A DNA stretch of 64,000 nucleotides from contig NC_081811.1 in the NCBI RefSeq assembly GCF_030704535.1, positions 1,127,501 through 1,191,500 of the forward strand, given 5' to 3'. The first letter of the stretch is position 1, and each line of letters begins with the position of its first letter. Below the pieces are notes generated by a model, which was not told the origin of the DNA, did no database searches, and saw only the letters and a program-made list of their open reading frames with translations. This document shows positions 1 through 11,572 of this stretch, piece after piece. The DNA is from Vitis vinifera. Taxonomy: Eukaryota > Streptophyta > Magnoliopsida > Vitales > Vitaceae. The translations under genes and the position numbers were made by a program.

Positions 1-2929
1 GTGGTAATTGGAGGGAATCAGTTGATGCCCTTGTGACTGCAGTTCTCCTTTCGCCTTCATGTTTGATTGGTTTCCTGCACAAAATAATTGGAAAATTCTA
101 TTTGAATTGTCACAACACAAAAATTAAAAAGGAAACATAGAGATCATTACAATCAACCTATAATGTGCAGAAACTTAGGCTATTTTACTAGCGGAAACCA
201 ACCCGAATGGTTCTTTCAGAGATCTTGTAATTGTTTTTTATATAAAAAAATGACGCATTCAAAAGATATAGCCCAAAACAAATTTTACAAACGTGTTGCT
301 GAACATGTTCCTTCATTATTTTCACTTTTCATGTTTCTGGAAATGGAAGACAGTAGTATGCACTTCCTCTAGGAGATTGGTCCTTTACATAGCAAAATTG
401 GATACAACCATGTGAGAGCTAGCAGAAAAATCTATCCCTTTTTTTGTTGCATGTTGGCTCATTTTAATGTCTCAAAATATTCTTTTTCTGATCTTACAAA
501 GGTTCTGAAGTGACATTTAATTTCAATGTAGGCTGCCCCCCATGCACAAGACAATGCTCCATAAGCTGCTCTGAGTATACTGTGATAATGCATATAAGAA
601 TAGCTCATGCTTTTTTTCTGAAGCCCATTAAACATAGATGCCAGATAAAGAAGATGATTGCTAACCACTGGGATCCTCCAGATCAGCTTGCCCACCAGTT
701 CTTGGATCTTTTCCGGTATTAGCTGAAAATGGGAAGTAGCTTAATGACTACTTTTAGCATATAGGGAAGTCGTAACAGAACATTCAAAAAGCAAGGCATC
801 AGCTTAATGCTGCCAATTCACAGATCCATGGATATCACCATGCAAATAAGCCTATTGCTAAAGAGTATTACTACATGTACAGAGGCTTCGCATAAGAGAT
901 TCTCCGCGCTACACTCAATGAAAAGTGTCAACCTCAAAACAAACTTTATTCCTCCTACTACTAAATATGTATCTTTCTAGGCCAACATGCATAATTTACC
1001 TCAACTTAGGCTTGCACTGACTTCTTGCATTTCACGTTTCTATGATAGCTAAGCTGCTAACATCTCAGCAAAATGATTTATAACTGGGGATTTTTTTTTT
1101 CCTTTATAATGTTTTTAAAATTTTAAAACATAGTTAATGCACAACAAAAGAGATGATACTTACCATTGGTAGTCTTCTGATCTGATTGCTCAAGATTTGT
1201 GTTTGGACGGTTTCCAGGATCAACTGAAAATGGGGAGAGGCTCAGTGAGGGCCTTTTTATTAGAATACAGGAAATGGAAGTGCCAAAGACAAATATATAA
1301 GAACAGTGCCAAATCCAGACCCGAATGAATTTAAGCCTGAAAGCCTAGCAAGAAATAACTTCAGTGAATTGGCCTGATGGCCCTAACTTCGGATGGAAGT
1401 AGACTGATTCTGATTTGTATTCGCAGTCTTCATAGAATATGTGAATTCAGGGTCGCATGCTTCGATGGTGCTCATCTAGTCTAAGATTAATAGATGGGAG
1501 GTCCCAGAAAAATCACCTCCCAAAGCAAAATTACTTATATGGTAAAACACTAAAACTACTTAGTTGGGACAACATAAAATATGATTAAACAAATAAAAAG
1601 AAAAAGTGTAGTTCTATGATATCGTCACCCACATAGTATTGTCAAGGCCGACCAGGGCAATCGGAGGAAATTGATGCATGTTTGGTAGTTCTCTGGACAT
1701 AGAGGATCCTTTTCTTCATCAAAAGCTTTTACGATAGCTTCCTCCTGCTTGAATGTTTCCTCCTTAAGCTTTTCAACAAATATACCTTGAAAATAACAGT
1801 CAATAGAGCAAAGTGAAAACTGTAGTTATGAGATAATGTTCATCATTGCCAAAATACATTTAAGGCCTTGTTTGTACAGGCTTTCAAAGAGAGAAAAGCT
1901 CTTTTACTCAAATGGAGTGTCAAAAAGATAAAATCCTATTCCCATGAAATCCACTTGATTTGCCACCAATCCCGTGCAGAGGATTGTGCTTAATTCACGT
2001 CTAGGCAGAACTGGAATACCAAAGTAAGGCCTATTGAGGAAAGGGAAATGTGCTGCCAGACATTATTTGAGGAAGGAAGTAGTTTTGAAGGAAAAGTGAT
2101 TCTTACAGTGATATATGATGTTGGTGAACCATCGAAAATGACTCCCGCTTCTGAAAGCAGAATGTTTGGTGGCCAGGAGATGGAGAGGCGACAATCCTTG
2201 CTCATTTACGGAGTTAACAAGATTCTTGTACCGGCTAATTATTTGAAAAGCCAAATCTATCAAACACAATGATAAATCTTTAATCAGATTATTTTCAAAG
2301 GATAAGATATACTTTAATCAGATTGAGTTGCTTATCGATATAGAGTTATTTTCAAAGGATAAGATATACTTTAATCAGATCATGAACAAGATTCTAGCAA
2401 AGCACTCACCAAAGTATTCTCCCGCGATGGCACAATGAAGAATGGTATCACCATCATTCCTCCTACAGTAAGTGTTGCCCTTATCCAATCCGCATATTTC
2501 ATCGAGGCAAATAAAAGCTTCTTTCTTCCCATGTAGTGCAGCCAAGAAGAGAGGAGTCTCACTGTCATGGTTGCGGGCGCCAATCAGGTCCGGGAGTGCA
2601 TCAGCAATGCACTTACACATCTCCATGCTCCCCATAGATGCTGCTAAATGGAGAATGGTATTCCCTCGCTCATTTTGTATCTTGAGAACCTCCTTGACCT
2701 TAGCTTTACCCCGGATAATGAGTAGTAGCTGTTCCACAATACGCGCTTGGTCATCAGAAACTGCTACATGTAATGCTGTGTCCCCTGATTTTGTGATTTT
2801 GGCCATGTGAACTTCTTCATTTTCCTTATATATGTTCACAACTTCATCCCATTTACCCTGCATGGCACTTCTGAACAGTTTCTTTTTAATCACCTCCATA
2901 TTTTGTCTTGTCTCCCGAGTAGAAGCCAT
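1..2929 (-). CDS. ANK1a: ankyrin-repeat/PGG protein (ACD6/ITN1-like), 5' part
   Basis: This is the 5' part of an ankyrin-PGG gene; the rest runs off the left edge. Exons by splice sites are 2410-2929, 2107-2256, 1633-1785, 1164-1223 and 1-74 (cut by the window). All junctions are phase 1 and have GT/AG. The ATG at 2929 begins MASTRETRQN. Ankyrin repeats show TALHVAV (about residue 51), TILHLAAS (91), TPLFLAALHG (125), TILHCAI (162) and SPLHLLA in exon 2. Exon 1 encodes the same protein as ANK1b and ANK1c. In this family the ankyrin repeats precede a membrane PGG domain, which here lies outside the window. The 5' flank holds a CT-rich minisatellite. ANK1b and ANK1c give the full structure. Confidence 0.88.
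498..722 (-). other. Exon-like 75-codon block in ANK1a intron (phase-incompatible)
   Basis: An open 225-nt block starting LIPEKIQELVGKLIWRIP is bounded by an AG acceptor and a GT donor, so it looks like an exon. The flanking ANK1 exons (1164-1223 and 1-74) join each other directly in phase 1, whereas this block is open only in phase 0. Read in phase 1 it hits a stop after about 20 codons. It may be a relic exon, an unused copy, or a poison exon whose inclusion would trigger decay. Confidence 0.5.
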
Positions 2930-5094
2930 TTTTCCTGTCTTCTTCTTAAATGTAAACTACTTCTGGGAACTTAATTTGGATGGAAAAGAATGGGGTAAGG
3001 ATGATGATATTTATGCTGTTTAGTAAAGTATGTTTGGATTATAAAATTCAAAAGAAGTTAGCACGGTAGGACTGAGATAATAGGATTTCTACTTTATCTT
3101 GCATCGAAATGGCTAAAGAACATATGATGAAATATTCCTAACTGCTAAACCAAGAAACCTTTCTGCTTTAGCCACAATCCTCTTGATGTGTCACCCTCAT
3201 TTAAATACAAAAGTCTGCAGTTCACAACCTTTTTTTTTTTTTTACTATTAATTGCATGTTGTTTTTACTCTCCTCTCTCTCTCTCTCCCACATATAAATA
3301 CAAAAGTATGCGGTTCACAACCTTTTTTTTTTTACTATTAATTGCATATTGTTTTTACTCTCTCTCTCCCTCTCTCTCCACACACACACACACACACACA
3401 AGTCTATTAATTACATATTGACCCTTTTTTTACTATTAATTGCATATTGTTTTTACTCTCTCTCTCTCCACACACACAAGTCTATTAATTGCATATTGAC
3501 CTTTTTTTTTACTATTAATTGCATATTGTTTTTACTCTCTCTCTCCACACACACACACAAGTCTATTAATTGCATATTGACCTTTTTTTTTACTATTAAT
3601 TGCATATTGTTTTTACTCTCTCTCTCTCTCTCTCACCACCCACACACACACACAAAAGTCTATTAATTGCATATTGTTTTTACTCTCACACACCAACATT
3701 TAAATACAGATAATTGCATATTGTTTTTACTCTCTCTCACCCACATTTAAATACAAATGTCTGCAGTTCACAACCTTTTTTTTTACTATTGCATTTTATT
3801 TTTTTAACTCGTATTACTTTTTAGATTTAGAGCTAGCTAAGATTTTTACGTACATTATTTTTTATATTCATGCACTTGATTGATTTTCCCCTTTTAATTA
3901 AACTCATAATATTTCAAATTTATTTTCTTCAACATCATGACTGCGTGGCCTTTTTCTTTTCCAAAATGCATCCTTATCTCATTTAAAGTAAGATAAGAGA
4001 AATAAAAAGAAAGTGAATGCAACAGAAGCTTTGCAATGCACATAGTCAAAAGCAAATGTCTGGTGCAATTAATAAAATGGTGGAATATGTGAATGGGAAG
4101 CAGGGCTTTAGATTGGCTACCTTTCTTTTCTTTTGATTTTATCACCTTCCCTCCCTTTTTCTGGTCAAAGAAAGGGCAGTGTCATATTCTTAGACTTGAT
4201 TTACATGATCTGTTGAATATATAAATATTTATACCTACCTGCACACCATAGTGATAGATAAAGATATGACCATATCACCATGCAACTTGGGGGAATTGGT
4301 AAAGTTGATTATTAACGCAAGCCCAATCTTATTGAAGAAACAATCAAATTCAATTTAAATTCAACCCAAACTCTAATATGAGGTACTCGACCCTAGTCTA
4401 ACCCAACCTCATTTTTCTAAATTCGGTTTAAATTCGAGTTAGTCAAGTTAAACTCAGATTGATCGAGTTAAATTCAAATTGGTTGTGTTGATTAGGTTAT
4501 AAGATTCAAAATACATTCATAGTGGTGTAAAAAAAAAATCTATATATTTATATCAAAATTTAAAAATATAAATAATATAAAATTTTAATATAATAATAAA
4601 ATAGTAAAAATAAACTTATATATTTTTTATTAAAAATGTAAAAGCACATAATATAAGTATAATTTGATTTTTTTTTTCTTTAAAATCTAAAAGAAAAATG
4701 AATATTATCATATAAGATAATAAAATTATAAATATTATAAAAATATTAAATCAAATTCGAGTTAAACTCGATTTGTTTGAATATTGACTCAAACTCAATC
4801 CAAATTGAGTTTCAATTGTAAAAACTTAACTCAATTTCAATTCGAATAATAAAAATGTTTATCCAAATCCATCCAAGCATCAGGTCCGACTCAAGTTGGG
4901 TATCAAGTTGGGTTGGGTTAACACTTTGAAATTGCACACCTAGCTATGGAGCAAAGAAAACAAACCACAACAAATATTGAGATATAGGACAAAGGAAAAA
5001 AACAACTAGCAACAAATTTGGAAGTTTATCTATCCCCAAAATACTAAAAACCTCAATAGCCACACCCATTAGGGCATTCCTCATGAACATTAAC
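2930..5094. other. Intergenic: ANK1a 5' flank to CLH-A1 3' flank
   Basis: No gene was found. It contains the pyrimidine-rich minisatellite at 3194-3800. At about 4310-4945 there is AT-rich sequence rich in Asn/Leu-like words such as AACTCAATCC and GGGTTGGGTTAAC, ending near a TAGG(T/G)GTGCAATTT-like motif on the minus strand. That pattern is common in degenerate non-autonomous plant transposons, but I could not define both ends. The short open frame at 3894-4145 has no recognisable domain and is probably chance. Confidence 0.6.
3194..3800. repeat. Minisatellite with CT, CA and poly-T tracts, ANK1a 5' flank
   Basis: Tandem units of about 60-90 bp each contain ACTATTAATTGCATATTG, a (CT)n tract, ACAAAAGTCTGCAGTTCACAACC and a poly-T run. 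Unit 1 has extra shorter units with (CA)n expansion that units 2 and 3 lack. The block starts about 270 bp upstream of the ANK1a ATG. Confidence 0.9.
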
Positions 5095-6140
5095 TTATGG
5101 TTCTGAGTCCTCCACGACCTCAAGCTTGACAGGAGCAATACCAGGCTCATCAACAATGGCGTCCAGGTCTCCAGTCTCCCCTTCCAAATGAGCCATCAGC
5201 ATGGCCACGACAATCCCACCTACACACTCCATCATCGATGTTTTATCACCCTTCCCACTCTTGCACATGGAACCCATAATCGCCCCAATGGATGTTCCAA
5301 TGCAATTGGTGCAATAATCATCATCTAACATGTCCATGTGACCATAATCTGGAATAACAAAGCCAAGGCAATTATCCTTGCACTCGTTGAAAAACTCCGC
5401 GTAGTTGAGCCCATCAGGAGCACAAGAACATGGTATGCAGCCGATGACAGACTCGCCCCCAAGACCCGTACCGATTACCATAACCGGGATATCCAGATTG
5501 AAGGAATGAGGGACACCAGTTAGGATCTTTGGACACATTTTCATGCATTTATTTGCCCCAGCAACCGGGTCTATACCTATTAGGGTTAAGAACTTGAGAT
5601 TCATGGATACGTTGGCATTCCCCAGTGCAAGAGCAAATGCTAGATAACCCCCTCTGCTATGGCCCGCAAGGGCGAGCCTGCTTAGGTCTGGAACAACATT
5701 TTCTGGGAGCACAGGTTGAAGGCCTGAGCTTAACCAGTTGGCGACTTCCGCTGCAGAGTTGATATCCGGTCGGCCGTACAAAGAACATAGGCTGAGTAAC
5801 TAGACAAACCATCAACCATTGCATAATATTAGTTGATTTTGAAAGAATGTAAAAATAAAAATAAAAAAAATAAGGGAAAAGGGAGTTGGACAGATACCCT
5901 AGGAGCCACAACAATATATCCATGAGAAGAAATATGCTCAAGGAGGTTCGTATAGCAGCAGGGGCAGATGTTGTAGCCATGAAGAAACAGGAGAACTGGG
6001 TATGTTCCTTCAGTGTCTGGTGTTACAATAAACAATGTCTTTGGAGCGTTACAAGTTGTTATGGGTTTCGCTGTGTACTTTCCTCGCTTAAAAGCATCTG
6101 TTGCTGCCGCCGGTGCAGGCCTAGCTTCTAACGCTGCCAT
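5095..6140 (-). CDS. CLH: CLH-A1: chlorophyllase
   Basis: Chlorophyllase is an alpha/beta-hydrolase that removes phytol from chlorophyll to give chlorophyllide. Exons are 5898-6140 (81 codons) and 5095-5799, separated by a 98-nt intron; the acceptor TCTAG before TTACTC keeps frame. The product is 315 residues, normal for the family. The lipase-type GHSRGG has Ser129, and Asp158 (GIDPV) and His235 (DYGHMD) complete the expected triad. LLFLHG lies near residue 51. The region near residue 202 is cysteine-rich (CIPCSC). I see no clear transit or signal peptide. The ATG at 6140 is the first in frame, and a weak TATA-like ATTATAGGATAAG lies near 6190-6200. It differs from the other CLH-A copies by a few substitutions near the C-terminus. 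Confidence 0.93.
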
Positions 6141-6684
6141 TTCTCTCCCTCTCCCTCTCTCTCGGCATGTTGAAACACACAGGCGGTCTTATCCTATAAT
6201 GGGTGGAGGATCGGCGTTCACCCCCCACATGGTGATCCAGTGCCATATTTTTCTATTCTAAATAATAAAAAATATGTTGATCGATAATAAAGGGTTTTGT
6301 CAAAAATATACTGATTCTAAATACTTAAAATAGTCAAAAATAGATTATTCTTCAAACAATAACATAGAAAATGTCAAATTCAAATGAGAATTATTTCATC
6401 CCTTTTAACCAATTAATTCTAATAAAAAAACACGTTTAAACTCCAATCACCCGATATTTCCTTCATACGCAGCCTTGCGACATGAGTTTGAAGAAATATG
6501 CAATAGAGCTTCAAACTATAAGAAGTGTAAAACTTAGAACACGCAAAATATGTAGTGTTTGTGCTGCATTCAATCTGCATAATTAATGGGATTCAGCAAA
6601 ACCCCATTAGTTATTCTTATACCTTTATCTCCATCTCCATTTATATTTTTTTGAGGTTTTAGCTCAAACTCTTATGATTTAACT

Positions 6685-6994
6685 AATGTTTGGTTGGCAA
6701 AAAATTTGAGGAAAAATGTAAAAGAAAAAAAATAAAGATAAAAAGTATTAAAAAAAATTAAAAAAGTAGATTTAAAGTCATAAATTTTTTTTTAAGTGTT
6801 ACTTTAAACCCATTTAACTTACTTTTCCACTTCTACATGAAGATAAAATAATTTTAAAGTGAATAAAATTTTAATTAATTTTAAATATATTTTAATTTAT
6901 TTCATATTTTTTCATAATAAAACTAAACATAAAAAAATTATTTTCATAGGTATTTTTTTTCTTTGCTTTGTACTATTAAGAACTAAACACACCC
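6685..6994. mobile_element. MITE, TGTTTGGTT family, unit 1
   Basis: One end reads AATGTTTGGTTGGC and the other, on the opposite strand, GGGTGTGTTTAGTTCTTA, giving degenerate inverted ends around an AT-rich core. It is shared by all three units, so it predates duplication. Related copies lie at 45650-45972 and 62755-63039. Confidence 0.5.
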
Positions 6995-7036
6995 TCAATG
7001 AACTTGGGGGAATATTCTTGGCTAAAATGTCACCTT

Positions 7037-7183
7037 AAACTTTATTTTTAAAAACATAGCATCTATATTTCAATTAAAGATTAATCTTTGAAATGGTCCC
7101 CACCCAAAAAAAAAAAAACTTTATTTTTAAAAACATAGCATCTATATTTCAATTAAAGATTAACCTTTGAAATGGTCCCCCCC
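7037..7183. repeat. Direct repeat of about 65 bp
   Basis: The block starting AAACTTTATTTTTAAAAACA and ending AAATGGTCCCC occurs twice, separated by a poly-A stretch. It is also doubled in unit 2 (about 34400-34550). In unit 3 a deletion has removed part of the first copy together with the end of the adjacent MITE. Confidence 0.7.
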
Positions 7184-7254
7184 ACCCCCAAACAAAACTC
7201 AGGAAAGTGACCCAAGCCAAGAATGACAAATTTTAATAAAGACAGTTTGGCTGC

Positions 7255-7560
7255 ACTTTGCAATGAGCTAGGACAGAGTATTATTGATTTTCATGCAACG
7301 ATTCCTAGTGAAAAAATTAGAGGGGAAAAAAAAAGATAGATTTAAAGTGGTTCGATAGATTGCCTACGTCCACAGGAATAGGAAAGAAGACTTTCACTAT
7401 ATCTGAATTAGGGTTACATATATAAAGGGGTATTTATACTAACTCTCAAGTATTGAAATTTCAAAAATACTCTTGAACCGTACCATGAGGGTATTTGCCC
7501 ATTTTTCTCCATATGTTTTTCACTCAATATGAGTCACATACTACAAGTATCTTGGGTTTC
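7255..7560. mobile_element. Possible copia-type LTR fragment, unit 1
   Basis: The words GTGGTTCGATAGATTGCC, TACGTCCACAGGAATAGG and CACTATATCTGAATTAGGG resemble a stretch typical of Tork-like copia LTRs. Termini and a partner LTR were not found. It is shared by all three units, so the fossil is older than the duplication. Confidence 0.35.
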
Positions 7561-8779
7561 ATCTTCAATGGGTGTGTCCTTTTCTTTCTTTGAACAGAAA
7601 GAATAACAATAGGTATAGACAAAAGAATATTGCATGGACGATATGGATCGATCCTTTCATATTTGCATTCTCTGATTTCTCTTTCAAATATTTTTGCACC
7701 TATATATTGGTTAAGCTTCAAGGGGACACAAAGGATTTGGGTGTCATTCTCAAAAGAATTAACATTTCTTGTCTCTCATAAAATTTGTGCTAAATCCAAG
7801 TAATCATCTTGGATTCAAAAATAATGGTTAGTTTCTAAGTGATGTTAGACTCATAATGCGATAAGGAAAGGTTTAGTAAGAGTAGGTTTAAAAGCTTCGA
7901 GGGGTTAGCACCTCCCAATACAACCCTGAGATGAGATGATAAATAAGTTTGATGGATGTCTTACTTTTCATGGAGCAAGTGTTTAAATACAAAAAAATAC
8001 TCACACAAATGACCACTAAAATAGAAACAAACCGACTACGTAAATGAATGACCCATATCTCATGCAACTCACTAGCAACTAAAGACTAGGACAAATAGTT
8101 AAAATGTAATCAATGCATATCTTCATCTATTTAATTAATAAAATAAAAGTTATAAAAAAATACTTAATACATATTCTTAAGCCAAAGAGCGGGTTGTCTT
8201 TTATCATAGACTAACTTACTCTTCGACCATCCTAAAGCATTTCGTCTTGATCATTTGACCATCCATCAAGTGAAACGGTTCCTCACTAAAGAAAACCAAA
8301 GTTCCACTCCAATCAAGGAAAGAGATAAATCACATCTTGGCCAAATGTCAATCCTCCTAGTTTGACTATATGATGAAGTTACTTAATATATATATATTAT
8401 GTTTTTCATCGATTATTAATTTATATTTTTTTGGGGCCTTCAAATATTTTTGAAAATATTATTATTTTATGTATTTAGTGAGTTATTAACTTAGTATACT
8501 AGTCCAAGTTGGAATCGAAAAAATTCATTATTTAAATGAAATTATTAATTTATGAAGGTTTTACTGTAATGTTTCAATCGTACATATAGGGAGCAAAGGT
8601 TTCACATTGTTATGGTTTATTTGGTTGACTACAAATAACTCATCAATAGAGAGAATTACCCCCCTAAAGAAAAATAGTTCTTAGTCTTTTACAAATCTTT
8701 GCTTATGTCATTAATTTGGTAAATTCTCATCTCATCTATAGAAAATATTGTTAATAAAACAAGCTCATAGTATTATAGC

Positions 8780-10044
8780 CAATGATGAAAATATCGGTAA
8801 TCACGGATATATCGGTACTTCAATTTTACGGATATATCGGAGATATATCGACGGATATTCTAGAAAAAAATATCGATAGGCTTAAAATTATTAAAAACTC
8901 ATAGAAATATAAGGAAAACCTCATAATAATATAATTAAAAGTATAATGAACATTTTAAAGTTGTTTTATTGAAAAATTTGATATACATATGATATAATTT
9001 ACAATATTATATGTAATTATATCACGTCGATCTATAAGAAATGTTAATTTTGTAATTGTTCTCATTATAAAGTCACATAAAATACTTTATTTCATTAAAT
9101 ATCAATAATTTGTACACATTAAATTCATTAAATAAACATATTTCATATTCAAAATATACTAGTTCATGTTAATTAAATTAATTAAATAATTTAGCATGTT
9201 AATTAAATTAATTAAATAATTTAGCTAAGTTAACTAGTTTAATTTAATTCTAAATGTGAAAATAAATCACAAATAATCATCTAAAATAAACATATCAATT
9301 TATAATTAAATAATCAAATTAACCTAAGTTAATTAAATAAAAATATAAAAAAATAATTACAATTGAATGTAAAAATAGCATTAAATCATCCATATTGCAA
9401 ACATACTAATTAATTGAAAATACATGAATTAATTACAATTGCAAACAAAATTAATTACAATTTAAAACAAATATACCTTAAAATGATTAAATAATTGAGC
9501 AACCTTAATAAAAATTGGAGTAATGAAAGAGAAAATGAAGAAAGAAAGCAAAAAATGGATGAAATAGATGAAATTTGGGTTATTTATAGAAGAAATTTGG
9601 GTCAAAATAGCCGTTAGAACATTAATTTTCCGTTGAAAATCAATTTTGGCCGTTGGATCAAAAATTGGGAGCAATTTGGCTGTTGGATCGTCATATTACC
9701 ATTGGAATCACATTTAGGTAGTTGAATCGCCATATTACCATTGGAATCACATTTAGGCAGTCGGATCAACACAGGCGTAATCTGGGTCGTCAGATCACGT
9801 TGCATAAAGGAGGGGAAATATCGTCAAAATATCGGCGATATATCGAAGATAAATCGCCGATATTTTGCCACCAGAGGCGATTTTTTCAAAAAATCTCCGA
9901 TATATCTCCCCGAGCCGATATATCGCCGATATTTTGGGAATATTTGCATAAATATCTCTCCTCCGATTTTTCTCCACGAAATATCGTGTCGACCCCTCCC
10001 GATACACGATATATCGCCGATATATCCTGACATTTTCCTCCTTG
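8780..10044. mobile_element. Non-autonomous hAT-type element with CGATAT subterminal repeats
   Basis: The element is flanked by a perfect 8-bp duplication ATTATAGC (8772-8779 and 10045-10052). Its ends are imperfect inverted repeats: CAATGATGAAAATATCGG, and on the other strand CAAGGAGGAAAATGTCAGG. Units 2 and 3 have the empty site. Both subterminal regions are packed with palindromic ATATCGGCGATATATCG-type words. No transposase frame is present; the open frames near 9722-10145 are by-products of the repeats. An 8-bp target duplication and CA(A/G)NG ends fit the hAT superfamily. Confidence 0.88.
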
Positions 10045-11572
10045 ATTATAGCATAAGATTGTACTTCTACATGGTAGCATACTATTATTGTCGACAATTA
10101 CACTTTAGTCCATTAATTTTGAAAAATTATACCAACACCCCATGACCAGCCTGATAAGAGCAAGACCACCCTTTTGACCAACTATGACCATTGACGTATA
10201 TATAGGTTGATTGTTAATTGCCTCCATTGAAAATTTAATGAAAATCCTTAAAAAACCCTCCATTACCTTATTTAATATAAAATGCCTAAAATACCCCTTA
10301 AACCTTATATTACATACCTTACCATCAAACTAATAAAATTTTATTCCAAAAGAATTGAAATTAAAATTTTGACAAATATAATGATTAAATGAAGTTAATA
10401 TTTGGACAAATATTATGAACGTCTTCCTCGATTCCTCTCCTATAACAAAAGAAAAAGGATGTTTGTAGTCATCTAACTAGCAAACCTATTTCCAACATTA
10501 CCCCACCAACGACAATTTTCACCAACACACAACTTTAGTGTATAAATTTTGATGGCCCATAGCCTTATAAGCTAGAGGAATTAATGAATAAAGGAAAGCC
10601 CCATATGAATGTTGACGACCATTGTGCATCTTCCCCATCAACTCATCATCAAGTGAATTTCAAATGTCAAAGTTTAGTGCTCGGCAAATTAGGTCCTACT
10701 TGATAACCATCTTTTAAAATAGTTTCCTATTTCTCCAAAAAAAAATGAAAAAAATATATTTAACAACCAAAAAAACAGGAAACAATTTTTTTATTTCTAA
10801 AAACATAAAACAATTTTCTATTTCTAAAATCAGAAAATATAATATTTTAAAATAATACATTTTAATTGTTTTAAGTTATTTTTTCTTTTTTCTTTTTTTA
10901 AGATTTTTTAAAAATAATTATATAAATATAAAGAATAACTCAAAATAAAGTATTATGGATAAAACATATTTTTAAAAACAAAGAAAATTAACAAGTTTAA
11001 AATATTTCAAGATTTCAAATAAAATTTTGATTTACAAAATATGATAAAATTATTTTTCTAAACCGTTTCCAAAAATACTCCTCAAACATAGTCTTTCCAC
11101 ACGCCTTCATATGTTATTTGCTCCCAAAGGTATATATACCAAGTACTAGAATAATGCAAATTCCAATTAATCAATGGTGCTTTAGCTGAGTTGGATGGCA
11201 GTGTACTGCCAAGTGAAACCTCCAAAAGTATTGATCACAGTACTGAAAGCCAAGAATCATTGTACTGCATTTTTATTATCAATTAAGCATTGCCATGTAA
11301 GAGAAAAAACAAACATAATAATTGGAAACAATTAATGATCATCTATTAAGACCCCATCAAAAATGACCCTGGTCTCGATGTTCTTATAATATGGAACACC
11401 TCATCCCCCATTCTTAGTCTAACACAAATGATGGGTCTTGAGAATATTAGAGGTCATTAGCAATACAACACAGTTTCGTTTATTTGAATCTTTGTTCCCA
11501 AAGACGAACCGAAAAAAAAAAAAAAAAAATCTGCTGTCACACTCCTTATAGCATTACAAAGAATCCATGATT

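Larger units (their letters stand above)
6141..11572. other. Long intergenic region between CLH-A1 and CLH-B1
   Basis: No gene was found. It is a transposon graveyard: a MITE at 6685-6994, a local direct repeat at 7037-7183, a copia-LTR-like fragment near 7255-7560, the hAT element at 8780-10044, and an AT-rich MITE-like block at about 10690-11095 with GATAACCATCTTTTAAAA at one end. The same skeleton, without the hAT element, recurs in units 2 and 3. Confidence 0.75.

Noticed and set aside
2472-2810. Plus-strand open frame opposite ANK1 exon 1, conserved in three copies
   Set aside because: It is antisense to a well-supported ankyrin exon and conserved only because the exon is. The same holds near 24000, 25800 and their copies.
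3188-3666. Ser/Leu/His-rich open frames with signal-peptide look
   Set aside because: They are produced by CT, CA and poly-T tracts of the minisatellite.
5781-5791. Acceptor CTCAG near CCTATGTTC for CLH-A exon 2
   Set aside because: It would put exon 2 out of frame with the phase-0 donor; the TCTAG acceptor at 5799 restores frame and parallels CLH-B.
9722-10145. Overlapping open frames on both strands with repeated Ile-Tyr-Arg-Arg-Tyr
   Set aside because: They come from the palindromic CGATAT repeats of the hAT element.
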